Both the position numbers and the translations under genes were made by a program. The notes under the pieces were generated by a model. It was not told where the DNA came from, did no database searches, and was given only the letters and a program-made list of their open reading frames with translations. A stretch of DNA of 64,000 bases, from positions 124,001 to 188,000 of the forward strand of contig NC_014363.1 in the NCBI RefSeq assembly GCF_000143845.1, given 5' to 3'. How positions within the stretch are numbered: position 1 is the stretch's first letter; every line of letters begins with the position of its first letter. Source of the DNA: Olsenella uli DSM 7084 (GTDB taxonomy: Bacteria; Actinomycetota; Coriobacteriia; Coriobacteriales; Atopobiaceae). Shown here piece after piece: positions 1 to 8,698 of the stretch.

Positions 1-1
1 G

Positions 2-568
2 TCTTTTGTCTACGAGCCACCATTTTACAAGATCGAGGTGACTTTCACTGGCGTGTTTTGCGCCGTGGTTTGCATCGCTTGCATCGCGATTGCGGTCCTT
101 GATGCCTTCATCCCTCGTGGTCTCGCATTGATTTTTGGCGCTGTCGCATTCTACCAGGTATGGAATACGTTTGTTTCGCTTTCCAACCCAGAGCGAGTGG
201 AGATTGATGAGGAGGGCGATTCCATCTCGTTCTCTGGCCTTGGGCGCGTGGACTCCTACAAACTCTCTGAGCTTTCGACTTTTCTAGTGAGGCCTTTTCC
301 AAGTTCAGGAAAGACATACATACGCGTCCAGGACCACAACATCTTTAAAGGACGATACTGGGTCCCCACAAAGATGTTCTCAGATGGGGGAGAGCTCTTT
401 GCTTACCTCGTCAATTTGGGCAACAAAGTTCACCCTAATTCGCTTCTTGCCCGTGCGCATGATGTAAATAAGGACTACTTAGAACATGCTGACCAGATTG
501 AGGCCATCCGTTCACGGGAGAGGTCTGCGCAGCGGAGCAGAAGAACCACCAAGGCGAAAAAACTTTGA
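2..568 (+). CDS. Partial membrane protein of unknown function
   Basis: The reading frame is open from the left edge of the window, so the true start lies upstream; the GTG at 38 is only the first start-like codon inside the window. The visible part has two hydrophobic segments close together (roughly residues 3-40 counted from that GTG). A soluble domain with alternating beta-like and charged stretches and a basic, Arg/Lys-rich tail follow. This layout resembles small two-helix membrane proteins with a PH-like cytosolic domain, but I do not recognise a family. It ends 66 bases before the aldolase gene and could share its transcript. No function is proposed. Confidence 0.6.
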   Translation, partial: SFVYEPPFYKIEVTFTGVFCAVVCIACIAIAVLDAFIPRGLALIFGAVAFYQVWNTFVSLSNPERVEIDEEGDSISFSGLGRVDSYKLSELSTFLVRPFPSSGKTYIRVQDHNIFKGRYWVPTKMFSDGGELFAYLVNLGNKVHPNSLLARAHDVNKDYLEHADQIEAIRSRERSAQRSRRTTKAKKL

Positions 569-634
569 TTCAGGCAGGCGAACACTGAGAGGAAAACCGG
601 TGCCCACAACAAATCAGGGAGGCAAGTTCACAGT

Positions 635-1315
635 ATGTTTGAATCTGAAAAGAAGGAAATGCTGGAATGTGCGCTCAAGCTCGATCGATATGGGCTAATC
701 GCACTGTCTGGTGGCAATGTAAGCGTGCGTGCGGGTGATGACCTTTTCATCGTTACGCCGTCAGGTATGGTTTACGACGAGATGGTCCCCGAGGACATGC
801 TTGTTGTTGATGGAAAGGGAAACGTCGTCGAGGGAATGCGAAAGGCTTCGGTTGACACTGCAGCGCTTCTCTACATCTTCCACCATATGCCTAAGGTCAA
901 CGCTGTAATTCATACGCATCAGCCCTATGCAACTGGTCTCGGCTTGGTTATGGATGAGATACCATGCAACCTCTCCACGATGGCGAATGCCGTAGAAGGG
1001 CCCTGTCATGTTGCTAACTACGGCAATCCGGGGTCACTGTCTATGGGTGCACAGGCGGTTGAATCCATTGGTGATCAGCTTGCTGTAGTGCTCAAGCATC
1101 ATGGAGTCATTGCAGTTGGCAGGGACCTTCGCCAAGCGATGTTCTCTTGCGTCTACCTCGAGGAGGCAGCGAAGACCGTTTCCGTGGCGCTTTCTACTGG
1201 CAGGCCGATGGCCGAGATGACACAGGTGCAAATTGACGAGGCGGTCTCCGTTTTTCATCGGTATGGTCAGCATACGCTTGACGAGCAAGATGCAGAAGAG
1301 GCTGCAAGGAACTGA
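635..1315 (+). CDS. Class II aldolase/adducin family protein (L-fuculose-phosphate aldolase type)
   Basis: A 226-residue cytosolic protein of the zinc-dependent class II aldolase family, which cleaves sugar phosphates such as L-fuculose-1-phosphate to dihydroxyacetone phosphate and an aldehyde. Family motifs are visible: SGGNVSVR near residue 26, TPSGM near 45, the metal-binding HTH pair in HTHQPYATG near residue 93, and a third metal histidine in KHHGVIAVG near 155. The length is normal for the family. A GGGAGG ribosome site lies about 11 bases before the ATG. It stands upstream of a ketose-bisphosphate aldolase and a PTS EIIA gene in the same direction, which suggests a small sugar or polyol catabolic operon. 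The exact substrate cannot be read from sequence. Confidence 0.85.
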   Translation: MFESEKKEMLECALKLDRYGLIALSGGNVSVRAGDDLFIVTPSGMVYDEMVPEDMLVVDGKGNVVEGMRKASVDTAALLYIFHHMPKVNAVIHTHQPYATGLGLVMDEIPCNLSTMANAVEGPCHVANYGNPGSLSMGAQAVESIGDQLAVVLKHHGVIAVGRDLRQAMFSCVYLEEAAKTVSVALSTGRPMAEMTQVQIDEAVSVFHRYGQHTLDEQDAEEAARN

Positions 1316-1350
1316 AATGGCCGACAGTACGATTGTCGTCAGGAGTAACA

Positions 1351-2238
1351 ATGATTATTAATCTTCGTGATATATGCGCTGTGGCTGAACAGAACAATAT
1401 GGCCATTGCATCCTTCAACGTCCCGAGCTTTGAAGCCCTGAGGGCTGCTATTGATGTTGCTGAGGAAACTGACCATCCCGTTATCCTGAGCCACGCTGAA
1501 GGACACGAACCTCTTGCGCCCCTAGATTCCATTGGGCCTGTCATGGTTGCACTTGCGGAGCGTTCGAGTGCCATGCTGTGTGTCCACCTGGATCACTGCG
1601 AGCATCTTTCTTACATGCGGCGCGCCCTTGAGATTGGCTTTACCGGCGCTATGTATGATGGGTCCTTCGAGCCGTATGAAGTCAACCTTGAGAATTCTCA
1701 GCGTGCCGCAGAAATGTGCTCTGGCTTTGACTGTGGTATCGAATGCGAGCTTGGCTCAATGGGATCGCGAGAGGCAGGTCAACGCGACGAGGGTGGCACT
1801 GCCGAGGAGTCGGGCGCAGTATACACAGACCCTGACCAGGCAGCAGACTTCATCGCATCAACGGGCACGGATATTCTTGCCTGCTCGTTTGGCACGGTAC
1901 ACGGGATTTACAAGGGTGAACCGCACCTTAACTTCAAGGTCCTTACTGACATCCGGGACCGCGTAAAGATTCCACTGGTCATGCATGGAGGCTCGGGCGT
2001 ATCGGACGAGGACTATAAGAAGGCGATTGACTCGGGAATCCGCAAGATTAACTACTACACCTATGGAGTGAAGTATGCCGGCGAAGCCGCTTGTGCTGAG
2101 ATGGAAGCCAAGCGCTCCAAGAGTGCTGACGCAATAGTGTACTGGCACGATTTAACAAGCGCTGCATACAGCCGTCTGGTTGAAGACTTCGACCACGTTG
2201 TTAAGGTTTTCGCAAACGGCGCCAAGCAGCTTGCTTAG
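1351..2238 (+). CDS. Class II ketose-bisphosphate aldolase (fructose/tagatose-bisphosphate type)
   Basis: A 295-residue aldolase that splits fructose- or tagatose-1,6-bisphosphate into two triose phosphates. The zinc and catalytic motif HLDHC (H79, D81, H82) is present, followed by YDGSF, ECELG, SFGTVHGIYKG (second zinc histidine) and HGGSG with the phosphate-binding loop. I chose ATG 1351 over an earlier in-frame GTG at 1333 because AGGAG lies exactly six bases upstream of it. It follows the class II aldolase by 35 bases and precedes PTS EIIA by 33, so the three are probably co-transcribed. The pairing with a GatA-like EIIA favours a tagatose-type substrate from galactitol or a related polyol, but fructose bisphosphate remains possible. 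Confidence 0.85.
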   Translation: MIINLRDICAVAEQNNMAIASFNVPSFEALRAAIDVAEETDHPVILSHAEGHEPLAPLDSIGPVMVALAERSSAMLCVHLDHCEHLSYMRRALEIGFTGAMYDGSFEPYEVNLENSQRAAEMCSGFDCGIECELGSMGSREAGQRDEGGTAEESGAVYTDPDQAADFIASTGTDILACSFGTVHGIYKGEPHLNFKVLTDIRDRVKIPLVMHGGSGVSDEDYKKAIDSGIRKINYYTYGVKYAGEAACAEMEAKRSKSADAIVYWHDLTSAAYSRLVEDFDHVVKVFANGAKQLA

Positions 2239-2271
2239 TAGGACTCATCAGCAGCAAGCGAAGGGAATTCA

Positions 2272-2751
2272 ATGGCAATACTCGACACTTCGCTCTTCAG
2301 CCCGGAGCTCGTGTTCTTTGATGCCACGGCGACCACTGGGACAGAGCTATTTTCTTGGCTTCGTGAGAAGCTGGCACCCATGGGGTACCTCGAGGACAGT
2401 TGGCTCCAGGCCATAATCACCCGTGAGAACAATTACCCAACGGGACTCGAGTCGGATAACATTTCTGTTGCCATTCCTCACGTCGAGCCCGAGAACATTG
2501 CTAAGCCCTACATTGCCGTAGTTAAACCCAAGAAGCCGGTGGCGTTTGAGCCTATGGCTGCCATGGTTGACCATCCCGTGCAGGCTGAGCTGATCATCAA
2601 CCTTGGGCTTAAAGCGCATGATGAGGACCAAGTGGCAGTGCTTCAGAAGCTTATGAATGTGTTCATGGACGCGAGTGCGTGCGAGAACATTCTTTCTCAG
2701 ACCACGGGGAAGGGGATGGTTGACACCATCGTAAAGCACTGCAAGGAGTAA
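2272..2751 (+). CDS. PTS sugar transporter subunit IIA (fructose/galactitol family)
   Basis: A 159-residue EIIA protein of the PTS_EIIA_2 fold. It accepts a phosphoryl group from HPr on a histidine and passes it to EIIB during sugar uptake. The active-site signature is visible as ISVAIPHVEP, with His70 the likely phosphorylated residue. The length is that of a free-standing GatA-like EIIA. No EIIB or EIIC gene follows: the next gene is on the other strand. Its partners must therefore lie left of the window or elsewhere. It ends the short sugar operon, with a weak hairpin just downstream. Cytosolic; the sugar specificity is not determinable here. Confidence 0.85.
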   Translation: MAILDTSLFSPELVFFDATATTGTELFSWLREKLAPMGYLEDSWLQAIITRENNYPTGLESDNISVAIPHVEPENIAKPYIAVVKPKKPVAFEPMAAMVDHPVQAELIINLGLKAHDEDQVAVLQKLMNVFMDASACENILSQTTGKGMVDTIVKHCKE

Positions 2752-2774
2752 TCCCAGTTTTTCATCTTGGTGGC

Positions 2775-2793
2775 AACGGCCTTGAATGCCGTT
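2775..2793 (+). terminator. Weak hairpin after the PTS EIIA gene
   Basis: AACGGC and GCCGTT form a 6-bp stem with a 7-base loop, 24 bases after the EIIA stop codon. It is followed by a T/G-rich stretch rather than a clean T run. It lies between convergent genes and may end transcription from the left, but it is a weak example. Confidence 0.35.
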
Positions 2794-2825
2794 TGGTTGG
2801 GGTCCCGATATGCGGGTTGGGCTTA

Positions 2826-3713
2826 CTATCCGGTATCCAGCCAAGCGGCATTCTCGTCATTCCAGCAATACCTAGGTTCTCGGTAGTGTATACCCTCGGC
2901 GCCCCGCGCTGCAGAGCCTGCTGCTGCGCGCATCATCTCCTCTCGATGGCGCATGACCTCCACGACCTCCTCCATGCGCTTCTTGGCCTCGTCCTCGGTT
3001 GCCTGCACGTAGGTGCAGTTGCACTCAGCAACCACTGCCTCGAGAGCCTTCGTACGACGGGCCGCCTCAAATAGCTGATCCATCTGGCTCACCGCCTTCG
3101 CACGGGCGATGAGGGCCTGCGCGTCGGTGGGGGAGAGCTGCAGCAGGTGTGGCAGCTCGGTCTCGTCGACCTTGATGTTCTTCTTGCTTGTATAGGCGTC
3201 AAGCGCCGCCTCGTGCTTGACCTCCTTCGTGGCCACGGCCTGGAGCATCGCATCGAGCTGGTCGGACCGCACGCCCATCTGCGCGAGAACGGCTTCCATG
3301 GGCTGGCCGGTCGTGGCGACTTTCTGCGCGATGTCCTGGAACAGCGTGTCTTTCACCTGCGCCACCTGGGATGCCGGGACCGACTGGCACAGGCGCTCGG
3401 CGAGCGCGTCGAGACACGTGTCGGCCTTCTGCTCCTCGGCAGAGTCCTCGCTCAGGGAGCTGAGATACGCGCGGGTCTGCTCGCGCAGGCGCCGCTCGTT
3501 CTCGATGCCATCGAACTTGTCGGCTACCCATGCGGGATCGGCGAGGTCCTACTCGGTTCCGACGGCCTCTCGCACCAGGCTTCGTACGGCAAGCTCGACC
3601 TCCTCGTCCGTGGTGTGGACAACGTGCACCTGCACGTCAACCGGTCCGTACGAGGTGAGGGTGTAGAACGCCCTGTTCCCAATGACAAGCGGCTCGGACT
3701 TCTGGATGGTCAT
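2826..3713 (-). pseudogene. Trigger-factor-like protein interrupted by an in-frame amber codon
   Basis: Read on the minus strand from ATG 3713 (AGGAGG six bases upstream), one frame runs 295 codons to 2826 but carries a single TAG at 3551-3549, after 54 residues. Both sides are coding-like. The N-terminal 54 residues form an FK506/trigger-factor-like start (MTIQKSEPLVIGNR). After the TAG the frame resumes as DLADPAWVADKFDGIEN and then a long helical, Glu/Gln/Ala-rich region resembling the trigger factor C-terminal chaperone domain. A GTG at 3365 could restart translation of the C-terminal part. I call it a broken paralogue of trigger factor; the family match is moderate. The alternatives are a sequencing error, or two separate polypeptides. 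Pyrrolysine is unlikely, as nothing of that system is seen. Confidence 0.65.
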
Positions 3714-3918
3714 GAATCCTCCTGGCTGCGCGGTTGGCTCATGCGCGCAACTGACTTCTGGGCTGTATGCCCAACCAACGCCGAGAAAATCCGCGGCACC
3801 CCTTGACGCAACCCCTTGCCACCCCGCGCTCACCAGCTGCGCGAATTGGAGCAGAATGGGAGCGCGAGGATAACATGCCCACAAGAAGTGGCACCTCGTG
3901 GAGAGGAACAAGGGGAGC

Positions 3919-5337
3919 ATGGCAGACACAACCACCACCATCCACACGGACGTTGCGATTGTCGGTGCGGGACCGGCGGGCATATTCACGGCGCTGGGGC
4001 TTATCGGCAAAGGGGACACGCGTTCCATTACCATCGTCGAGAAGGGACTGCCCGTCGAGAGGCGCAGCTGTCCCAAGGCCAAGGTGGGCCACTGCGTCCA
4101 CTGTCAGCCGTGCCGCATTACCACGGGCTTCTCGGGTGCCGGTGCCTTCTCGGACGGCAAGCTCTCGCTTTCACGCGAGGTGGGCGGCGACCTGCCCGAC
4201 CTTATCGGTCATCAGTTCGCGCAGGACACCATCGATCGCGTCGACCAGATGTACCTCGACTTTGGGGCCGATCCGCACGTCGAGGGCCTCGGACATGCAG
4301 ATGACGTTGTCGAGATTCGTCGCCGCGCGATAAGCGCAGGCCTCAAGCTCGTGGACTGCCCCATCCGCCACCTTGGCACCGAGAAGGCCCAGCAGCTCTA
4401 CGCGCGCATCGAGAAGCACCTGCTCGATGCCGGCGTGAACGCCCTCTTCGAGACCGAGTGCGAGGAGGTCGTGATCGAGGGCGGCGTATGCCATGGCCTT
4501 GTGGTGCGCAGTCGCGACGGAGAACGGCGCATTGTGGCTGGCGAGACGATCGTCGCCACGGGGCGCCGTGGCGCGAGCTGGTTTGGCACCATGTGTGACG
4601 AGCACGGCATTGGTCACGTGGCCGGCCCTGTGGACGTGGGCGTGCGCGTGGAGGTGCGCAACGAGGTCATGGAGCGCGTGAACGACGTGCTCTACGAGTC
4701 CAAGCTCATCGGCTACCCCAATCCCTACAAGAACAAGGTTCGCACGTTCTGCCAGAACCCCGGTGGCTTCGTGAGCCAGGAGAACTACGACGGAGGCCTT
4801 GCGGTGGTGAACGGCCATTCGTTCAAGGACCGCAAGAGCCCCAACACCAACGTGGCCGTGCTCTGCACGCTCAACTTCAAAAGCCCCTTCGACAAGCCCA
4901 TCCTCTATGCGCAGCGCGTGAGCGAGCTCGTCAACATGCTGGGGGCCGGCCACATCTTGGTGCAGCGCTTCGGCGACATTCTCGACGGCAAGCGCACCTG
5001 GCCCAAGGAGCTCTCGCAATCCAACGTGGTGCCCACCCTGCCCGATGCCGAGGCCGGAGACATCACCGCCGCCATGCCCATGCGCCCCATGGTCGAGATC
5101 ATCGAGTTCATCAAGGCCGTCGACCGCGTGGTTCCGGGATTTGCCTCCTACGAGACGCTGCTCTACGCGCCCGAGGTCAAGTTCTACAGCAACCGCGTCC
5201 AGATGGACGAGAACTTCGACACCAACGTGCAGCACCTCCACTGCCTGGGCGACTCTTCCGGCTGGACCCGCGGCCTCATGATGGCTTCGGTGATGGGCCT
5301 GCTCATGGGCGAGAAGCTTGCCGACAGGGGCAAGTAG
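3919..5337 (+). CDS. FAD-dependent dehydrogenase, COG2509 type
   Basis: A 472-residue flavoprotein. The N-terminal dinucleotide fold GAGPAGIFTALGL begins about residue 17. It is followed by the hallmark cysteine cluster of this uncharacterised family: CPKAKVGHCVHCQPC then GFSGAGAFSDGKLSLS. Near the C-terminus the FAD-binding end is visible as GDSSGWTRGLMMASVMG. Proteins of this family are predicted oxidoreductases of unknown substrate. An upstream GTG at 3898 extends the frame by seven codons; I prefer ATG 3919 because the upstream region is purine-rich (AGGGGAG), although the spacing is short. It is transcribed divergently from the trigger-factor-like gene, which leaves about 200 bases for both promoters. 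Confidence 0.8.
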   Translation: MADTTTTIHTDVAIVGAGPAGIFTALGLIGKGDTRSITIVEKGLPVERRSCPKAKVGHCVHCQPCRITTGFSGAGAFSDGKLSLSREVGGDLPDLIGHQFAQDTIDRVDQMYLDFGADPHVEGLGHADDVVEIRRRAISAGLKLVDCPIRHLGTEKAQQLYARIEKHLLDAGVNALFETECEEVVIEGGVCHGLVVRSRDGERRIVAGETIVATGRRGASWFGTMCDEHGIGHVAGPVDVGVRVEVRNEVMERVNDVLYESKLIGYPNPYKNKVRTFCQNPGGFVSQENYDGGLAVVNGHSFKDRKSPNTNVAVLCTLNFKSPFDKPILYAQRVSELVNMLGAGHILVQRFGDILDGKRTWPKELSQSNVVPTLPDAEAGDITAAMPMRPMVEIIEFIKAVDRVVPGFASYETLLYAPEVKFYSNRVQMDENFDTNVQHLHCLGDSSGWTRGLMMASVMGLLMGEKLADRGK

Positions 5338-5417
5338 GGTAGGGCGTAGGGCCCTCGCTGCGTTCGCCGCCACGTTGCTACCGCTTGCCGGCCAACCACG
5401 TGGCGGGGTTTCTCCAC

Positions 5418-5450
5418 CCTAACTGTATTAAACTCACTAATACAGTTAGG
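5418..5450. promoter_or_regulatory. Perfect 13-bp inverted repeat, likely GntR operator
   Basis: CCTAACTGTATTA (5418-5430) and its exact reverse complement TAATACAGTTAGG (5438-5450) flank a 7-base AT-rich spacer, 71 bases upstream of the gntR start. This is an island of low GC in a high-GC region. YtrA-type GntR proteins bind long palindromes in front of their own ABC-transporter operons, so an autoregulatory operator is the natural reading. The AT-rich centre may also supply the -10 region. Confidence 0.8.
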
Positions 5451-5521
5451 ACGGATGCCAAACGGCCGAGCGGCTCGGCCGTGCTGCCGTCCGATTGTCC
5501 ACCGCGGGGACGGGAGGTGCC

Positions 5522-5881
5522 GTGATTCAGATTAGCTACCAGGACCCGCGTCCCATCTATGAGCAGGTGCGCGACGCATATCGCCAGCAGATCCTGGCGG
5601 GAGTGCTTGAGCCGGGGGTGCAGCTCCCCTCGGTGCGCGAGCTCTCCTCGCGCCTCGCCGTGAACCCAAACACCATCCAACGTGCCTACCGCGAGCTGGA
5701 GCAAGAGGGCTGCATCTCGTCGGTGCGGGGCAAGGGAAGCTTCGTCGCAGACGTCTCGGGCGCCGCGGAGGCGCGTCGGCGTGAGCTATTTGAGCGGTTC
5801 GACCAGCTTGTCCATGAGCTCGAGTCCCTGGGCGTGACGCCCGCGGAGCTTGGGCAAAGAGTCGGGGGAGGCGAGGGGTGA
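5522..5881 (+). CDS. GntR-family transcriptional regulator, YtrA subfamily
   Basis: A short 119-residue regulator. It has the N-terminal winged-helix signature PIYEQVRDAYRQQI, followed by GVQLPSVRELSSRLAVNPNTIQ and RAYRELEQEG, and only a short helical tail instead of a large ligand domain. That is the YtrA type, which represses ABC-transporter operons until cell-envelope stress. I chose GTG 5522 because GGGAGG stands five bases upstream; an earlier start at 5495 lacks a ribosome site. The stop overlaps the next gene (TGATG), so translation is coupled to the ABC ATPase. It appears intact, and a perfect palindrome lies upstream as its likely operator. Confidence 0.88.
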   Translation: MIQISYQDPRPIYEQVRDAYRQQILAGVLEPGVQLPSVRELSSRLAVNPNTIQRAYRELEQEGCISSVRGKGSFVADVSGAAEARRRELFERFDQLVHELESLGVTPAELGQRVGGGEG

Positions 5882-6769
5882 TGACATCGGCCATTGAGGT
5901 CAGAAACCTACGGAAGGTCTTCGACGGCACGCCTGCACTCGACGGGGTGGGTCTCACCGTCCCCAAGGGCGCGGTCTTTGGGCTTGTGGGGCCAAACGGT
6001 TGCGGCAAGTCCACGCTCATCTCGCACCTTTGTGGTGTCATGTGCCCCACCTCCGGCGACGTACGTCCTGGGCGAGAAGGTCTTCGAAAACCTAGGCATC
6101 AAGGCTCGCATCTCCTGTGTTCCCAGCGAGCCCTACTTCATTGGTTCCGAGAGTGCGGACGGCATGGCGGGCTTCTACCGTGCGATGTTCCCCGCCTTTG
6201 ACCTCGCACGCTACTTCGAGCTGGAGAAGCGCTTCGAGGTCGACCACACGAAGCCGCTCCGCAAGCTCAGCCGCGGCATGCGCGCGCAGGCAGCCATCTG
6301 GCTTGCGCTCTCCATTCACGCGGACGTCCTGCTGCTCGACGAGCCTATGGACGGTATCGACCCCCTCGCCAGAAGGCGCATGTGGCGCCTGGTGCTCGAA
6401 GAGGTCGCGGAACGCGGCCTTACGGTGCTCGTTACCAGCCACAACCTGAGCGAGCTCGAGGGCGTTTGCGATCACCTGGGGATTATGGCCAAAGGCACAA
6501 TGCGCGAGGAGATCGACCTGTCCCAGCCTTTGGAGAGCGTCGCAAAGGTGCAGGTGATTCTGCCCGAAGGCGCATCCCTGCCTGCCGGCTTCAACGTTAT
6601 CAAGAAGTCCAACGAGGGGCGCGTGCTCACGCTGCTCGTCCGCGGAAGCGTGGGCGAGGTGCGAGAGGCGCTTACCGCCCTGCACCCGTCCTATCTCGAG
6701 GTTCTTCCACTCTCGCTTGAGAAGCGGTTCATCTGCGAGCTTGGAGGCGATGACGATGGCATCATGTGA
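5881..6769 (+). pseudogene. ABC transporter ATP-binding protein with a frameshift
   Basis: The N-terminal part (from ATG 5881) contains Walker A as VGPNGCGKST and reads well to CPTSGDV at about 6060. The frame then runs out, and the rest of the same protein continues in a different frame from YVLGEKVFENLG to a TGA at 6767-6769. That part includes the signature-like KLSRGMRAQ, Walker B as LLLDEPMDGIDPL and the H-loop TSHN. At the junction the DNA reads GACGTACGTCC; restoring one GT (GAC GTG TAC GTC) rejoins the frames with normal family spacing. A 2-base deletion is therefore the simplest explanation. Without a correction the gene makes only a stub. It is coupled to gntR upstream and overlaps the permease gene downstream. 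Confidence 0.85.
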
Positions 6770-8553
6770 GATGTACGAGGGGCATCGCGCTCCCTCACCG
6801 GTGGTCGGGCTCTTTCTCGACACCTGCCAGCGGTATGCATACTTGGGGGGTGGGCTACCTTATCGTCTGGCTCTTCTGGCTGGTCGGTCTGGCGCTGAGA
6901 ATTGCTGGGCATACACCGCCCGCAGACCCCGCGCAGGAGCTTGCGCAGTCCGGCGTGGGTGTACTGGTTCTCTCCGTAGCCGTCTCGTTCGCGGCTGAAA
7001 ATGGGGCCTTCTCGTGGATCTTTGACCGCAGGGCGGTGCAGCTCTATGGCATGCTTCCGGTGCGGAGAGAGGCGGTCTTCCTGGCAGTTGCCCTGGCGGG
7101 CGTGATTCCTCTCCTCGTCGCGGTGGGCATTTCGGGCTTTGTGTTTGCCGCGATACTCGGCTTTGGGCAGGACGCGGCCGCGATACTGCCTTGGATGGCA
7201 AGACATGCCCTGCTCATCGTGGCCTTTGGTGGCATTTCTGCCCTGTGTCTGCAGTTGGCGGGCTGGCCTGCCTTTGCCCTGCTGTGCTACCTCCTGGCAA
7301 ATCTCTACGCGTTTGCCGCGCAGCAGATTGCGGAGTCCCTCTACGCCATGGTTGCGCCAATGGTGGTAAACGCATCCATTGGAGGGATTGATTGGGCAAG
7401 TCCGCTGGTGCATCTCTTGAGGGTCGCCATCTCGTGGTCGAGCACATGCCCCTTCCCAGACCCTGGTCTTGACGCGGCGCTGACGCAGGCCGTGACCGTA
7501 TATGCGCTTGTGGGGCTCGCGTGCGTGGCGCTTGCGATGCTGCTCTTTGCCCGTCGCAACCTTGAGCGCGCAGGCGACCCCTTTGTGAGTCCTGTCGTGC
7601 GCAACGTGGTGAATGTGCTTGCCAGCGCGATTGTGGGATTTGCCATTGCAGGACTTGTGCTCGCGAGAACATCCCCGGTCCGTTATGGGGCATCTCCTCA
7701 GCTGGCATGTTCATTGCCCGTGGTCTTCTCGGTATTGGTGTATGCGGCGACCGAGGCCATCATGGGGCATGGCCTTGCCGTCCTGCGCAAGCGTTTTCCA
7801 GCGCTTGTGGTGATGGCAGGGGTGGCCCTTGTGGCGAGCATTGCCTGCGTTGCCCCAGCCGCAGGGGCCGCAGCCTTCATACCCAAGCCTGCAGACGTCA
7901 AGAGTGCGGCCATCTCTGACATCTCCGTGCCCTTTGAGGATGAGGAGGGCATCGGGCGCGTGTGCCAGCTGCACAGCGAGCTTGCAGACATTGCCGCTGC
8001 TGGCGGCGAGCCAATGGGTTCGAGCGTCTACACGGTGACTCTCACATACCAGATGAAGGACGGCAGGATGGTGCACGCAGTCGAGAGCCCTCTCCAAGAT
8101 CCCATAACCGAGGAGGTGCTTCGCGGTCAGGTAGATAAGGTCTTGCGCAGCGCAGGCTCGTCGTATGTGGTCGTGAGCTACCAAGAGTGCGCGCCGGGCT
8201 TTCAAGGGGATGCACCCTGGCGGAGCGAGGTCGTCTCGTCCGGGGACTGCGTGGCGCTTCGCGAGGCGCTCGATGAGGATATCGCTGAGAACGGCGTGAT
8301 TTGCGCGATGCCTGCATACCAGTTGACGGGAAGCCTTTACTACTCCGGCTACACCTACCAGGGCCAGGCTAGCTCGGGAAGCCTCTTGGGCGTGGCGGTC
8401 GATACGCCGTACCGTGCCAGCATTGGCCTCTATCCAACTGCAACGCTTGACGAAAACTCCAGCGACACGACCATCTACCTCAGCGAAGGTGCGACGTCCC
8501 ACACCGTTGCCTGGCTGCGCTCCCGCTACGGCCTCGAGTTTGCCGAGTGGTGA
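6756..8553 (+). pseudogene. ABC transporter permease with a frameshift in a G run
   Basis: A start at ATG 6756, eight bases after GGAGG, gives MASCEMYEGHR and continues to the run of six G at 6845-6850. There the frame changes. The rest reads in another frame from GYLIVWLFWLVG to 8553 with about seven further hydrophobic helices and then a soluble domain of roughly 190 residues. That membrane part plus long extracytoplasmic C-terminal domain is the layout of YtrC/YtrD-like permeases. Five G instead of six would give an unbroken frame with YLGVGYLIVW. The homopolymer makes either a sequencing slip or true decay possible. The gene overlaps the ATPase end by 14 bases. The transported substrate is unknown. 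Confidence 0.8.
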
Positions 8554-8559
8554 GACAAG

Positions 8560-8592
8560 GGTGGGACAAAGGGACTGTCCCCTTGTCCCACC
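8560..8592. repeat. Palindromic GGTGGGACAAAGGGAC element
   Basis: GGTGGGACAAAGGGAC is followed after one base by GTCCCCTTGTCCCACC, which gives a 16-bp stem with a single mismatch. It sits seven bases after the permease stop. From memory, elements with this GTCCC/GGGAC core recur between genes in many bacterial genomes and resemble REP-type palindromes. Here it could also act as the terminator of the ABC operon, although no T run follows. Confidence 0.6.
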
Positions 8593-8613
8593 TGAATCGA
8601 AGCACCCCTGTGG

Positions 8614-8622
8614 TGGTAGACT
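8614..8622 (+). promoter_or_regulatory. Extended -10 element for prfA
   Basis: TGGTAGACT lies 77 bases upstream of the prfA start. The same TGNTAGAMT form recurs before rpiB, ftsE, glmM and glmS in this window. No convincing TTGACA-like -35 is seen at the usual distance. Confidence 0.45.
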
Positions 8623-8698
8623 TTGCAATGCTGACTAATCATGCCGCGTCACCGTACGGCATTCCGTACGCCGCGGCCCACTTGCAAGGAGAACTACC

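Noticed and set aside
3549-3551. Pyrrolysine encoded by the TAG in the trigger-factor-like gene
   Set aside because: No pyl genes or PYLIS-like context are seen and the lineage is not known for pyrrolysine; mutation or a base error is simpler.
4171-5373. 400-codon minus-strand frame opposite the FAD protein
   Set aside because: It is a mirror of codon bias in the real gene, with no family features and no ribosome site.
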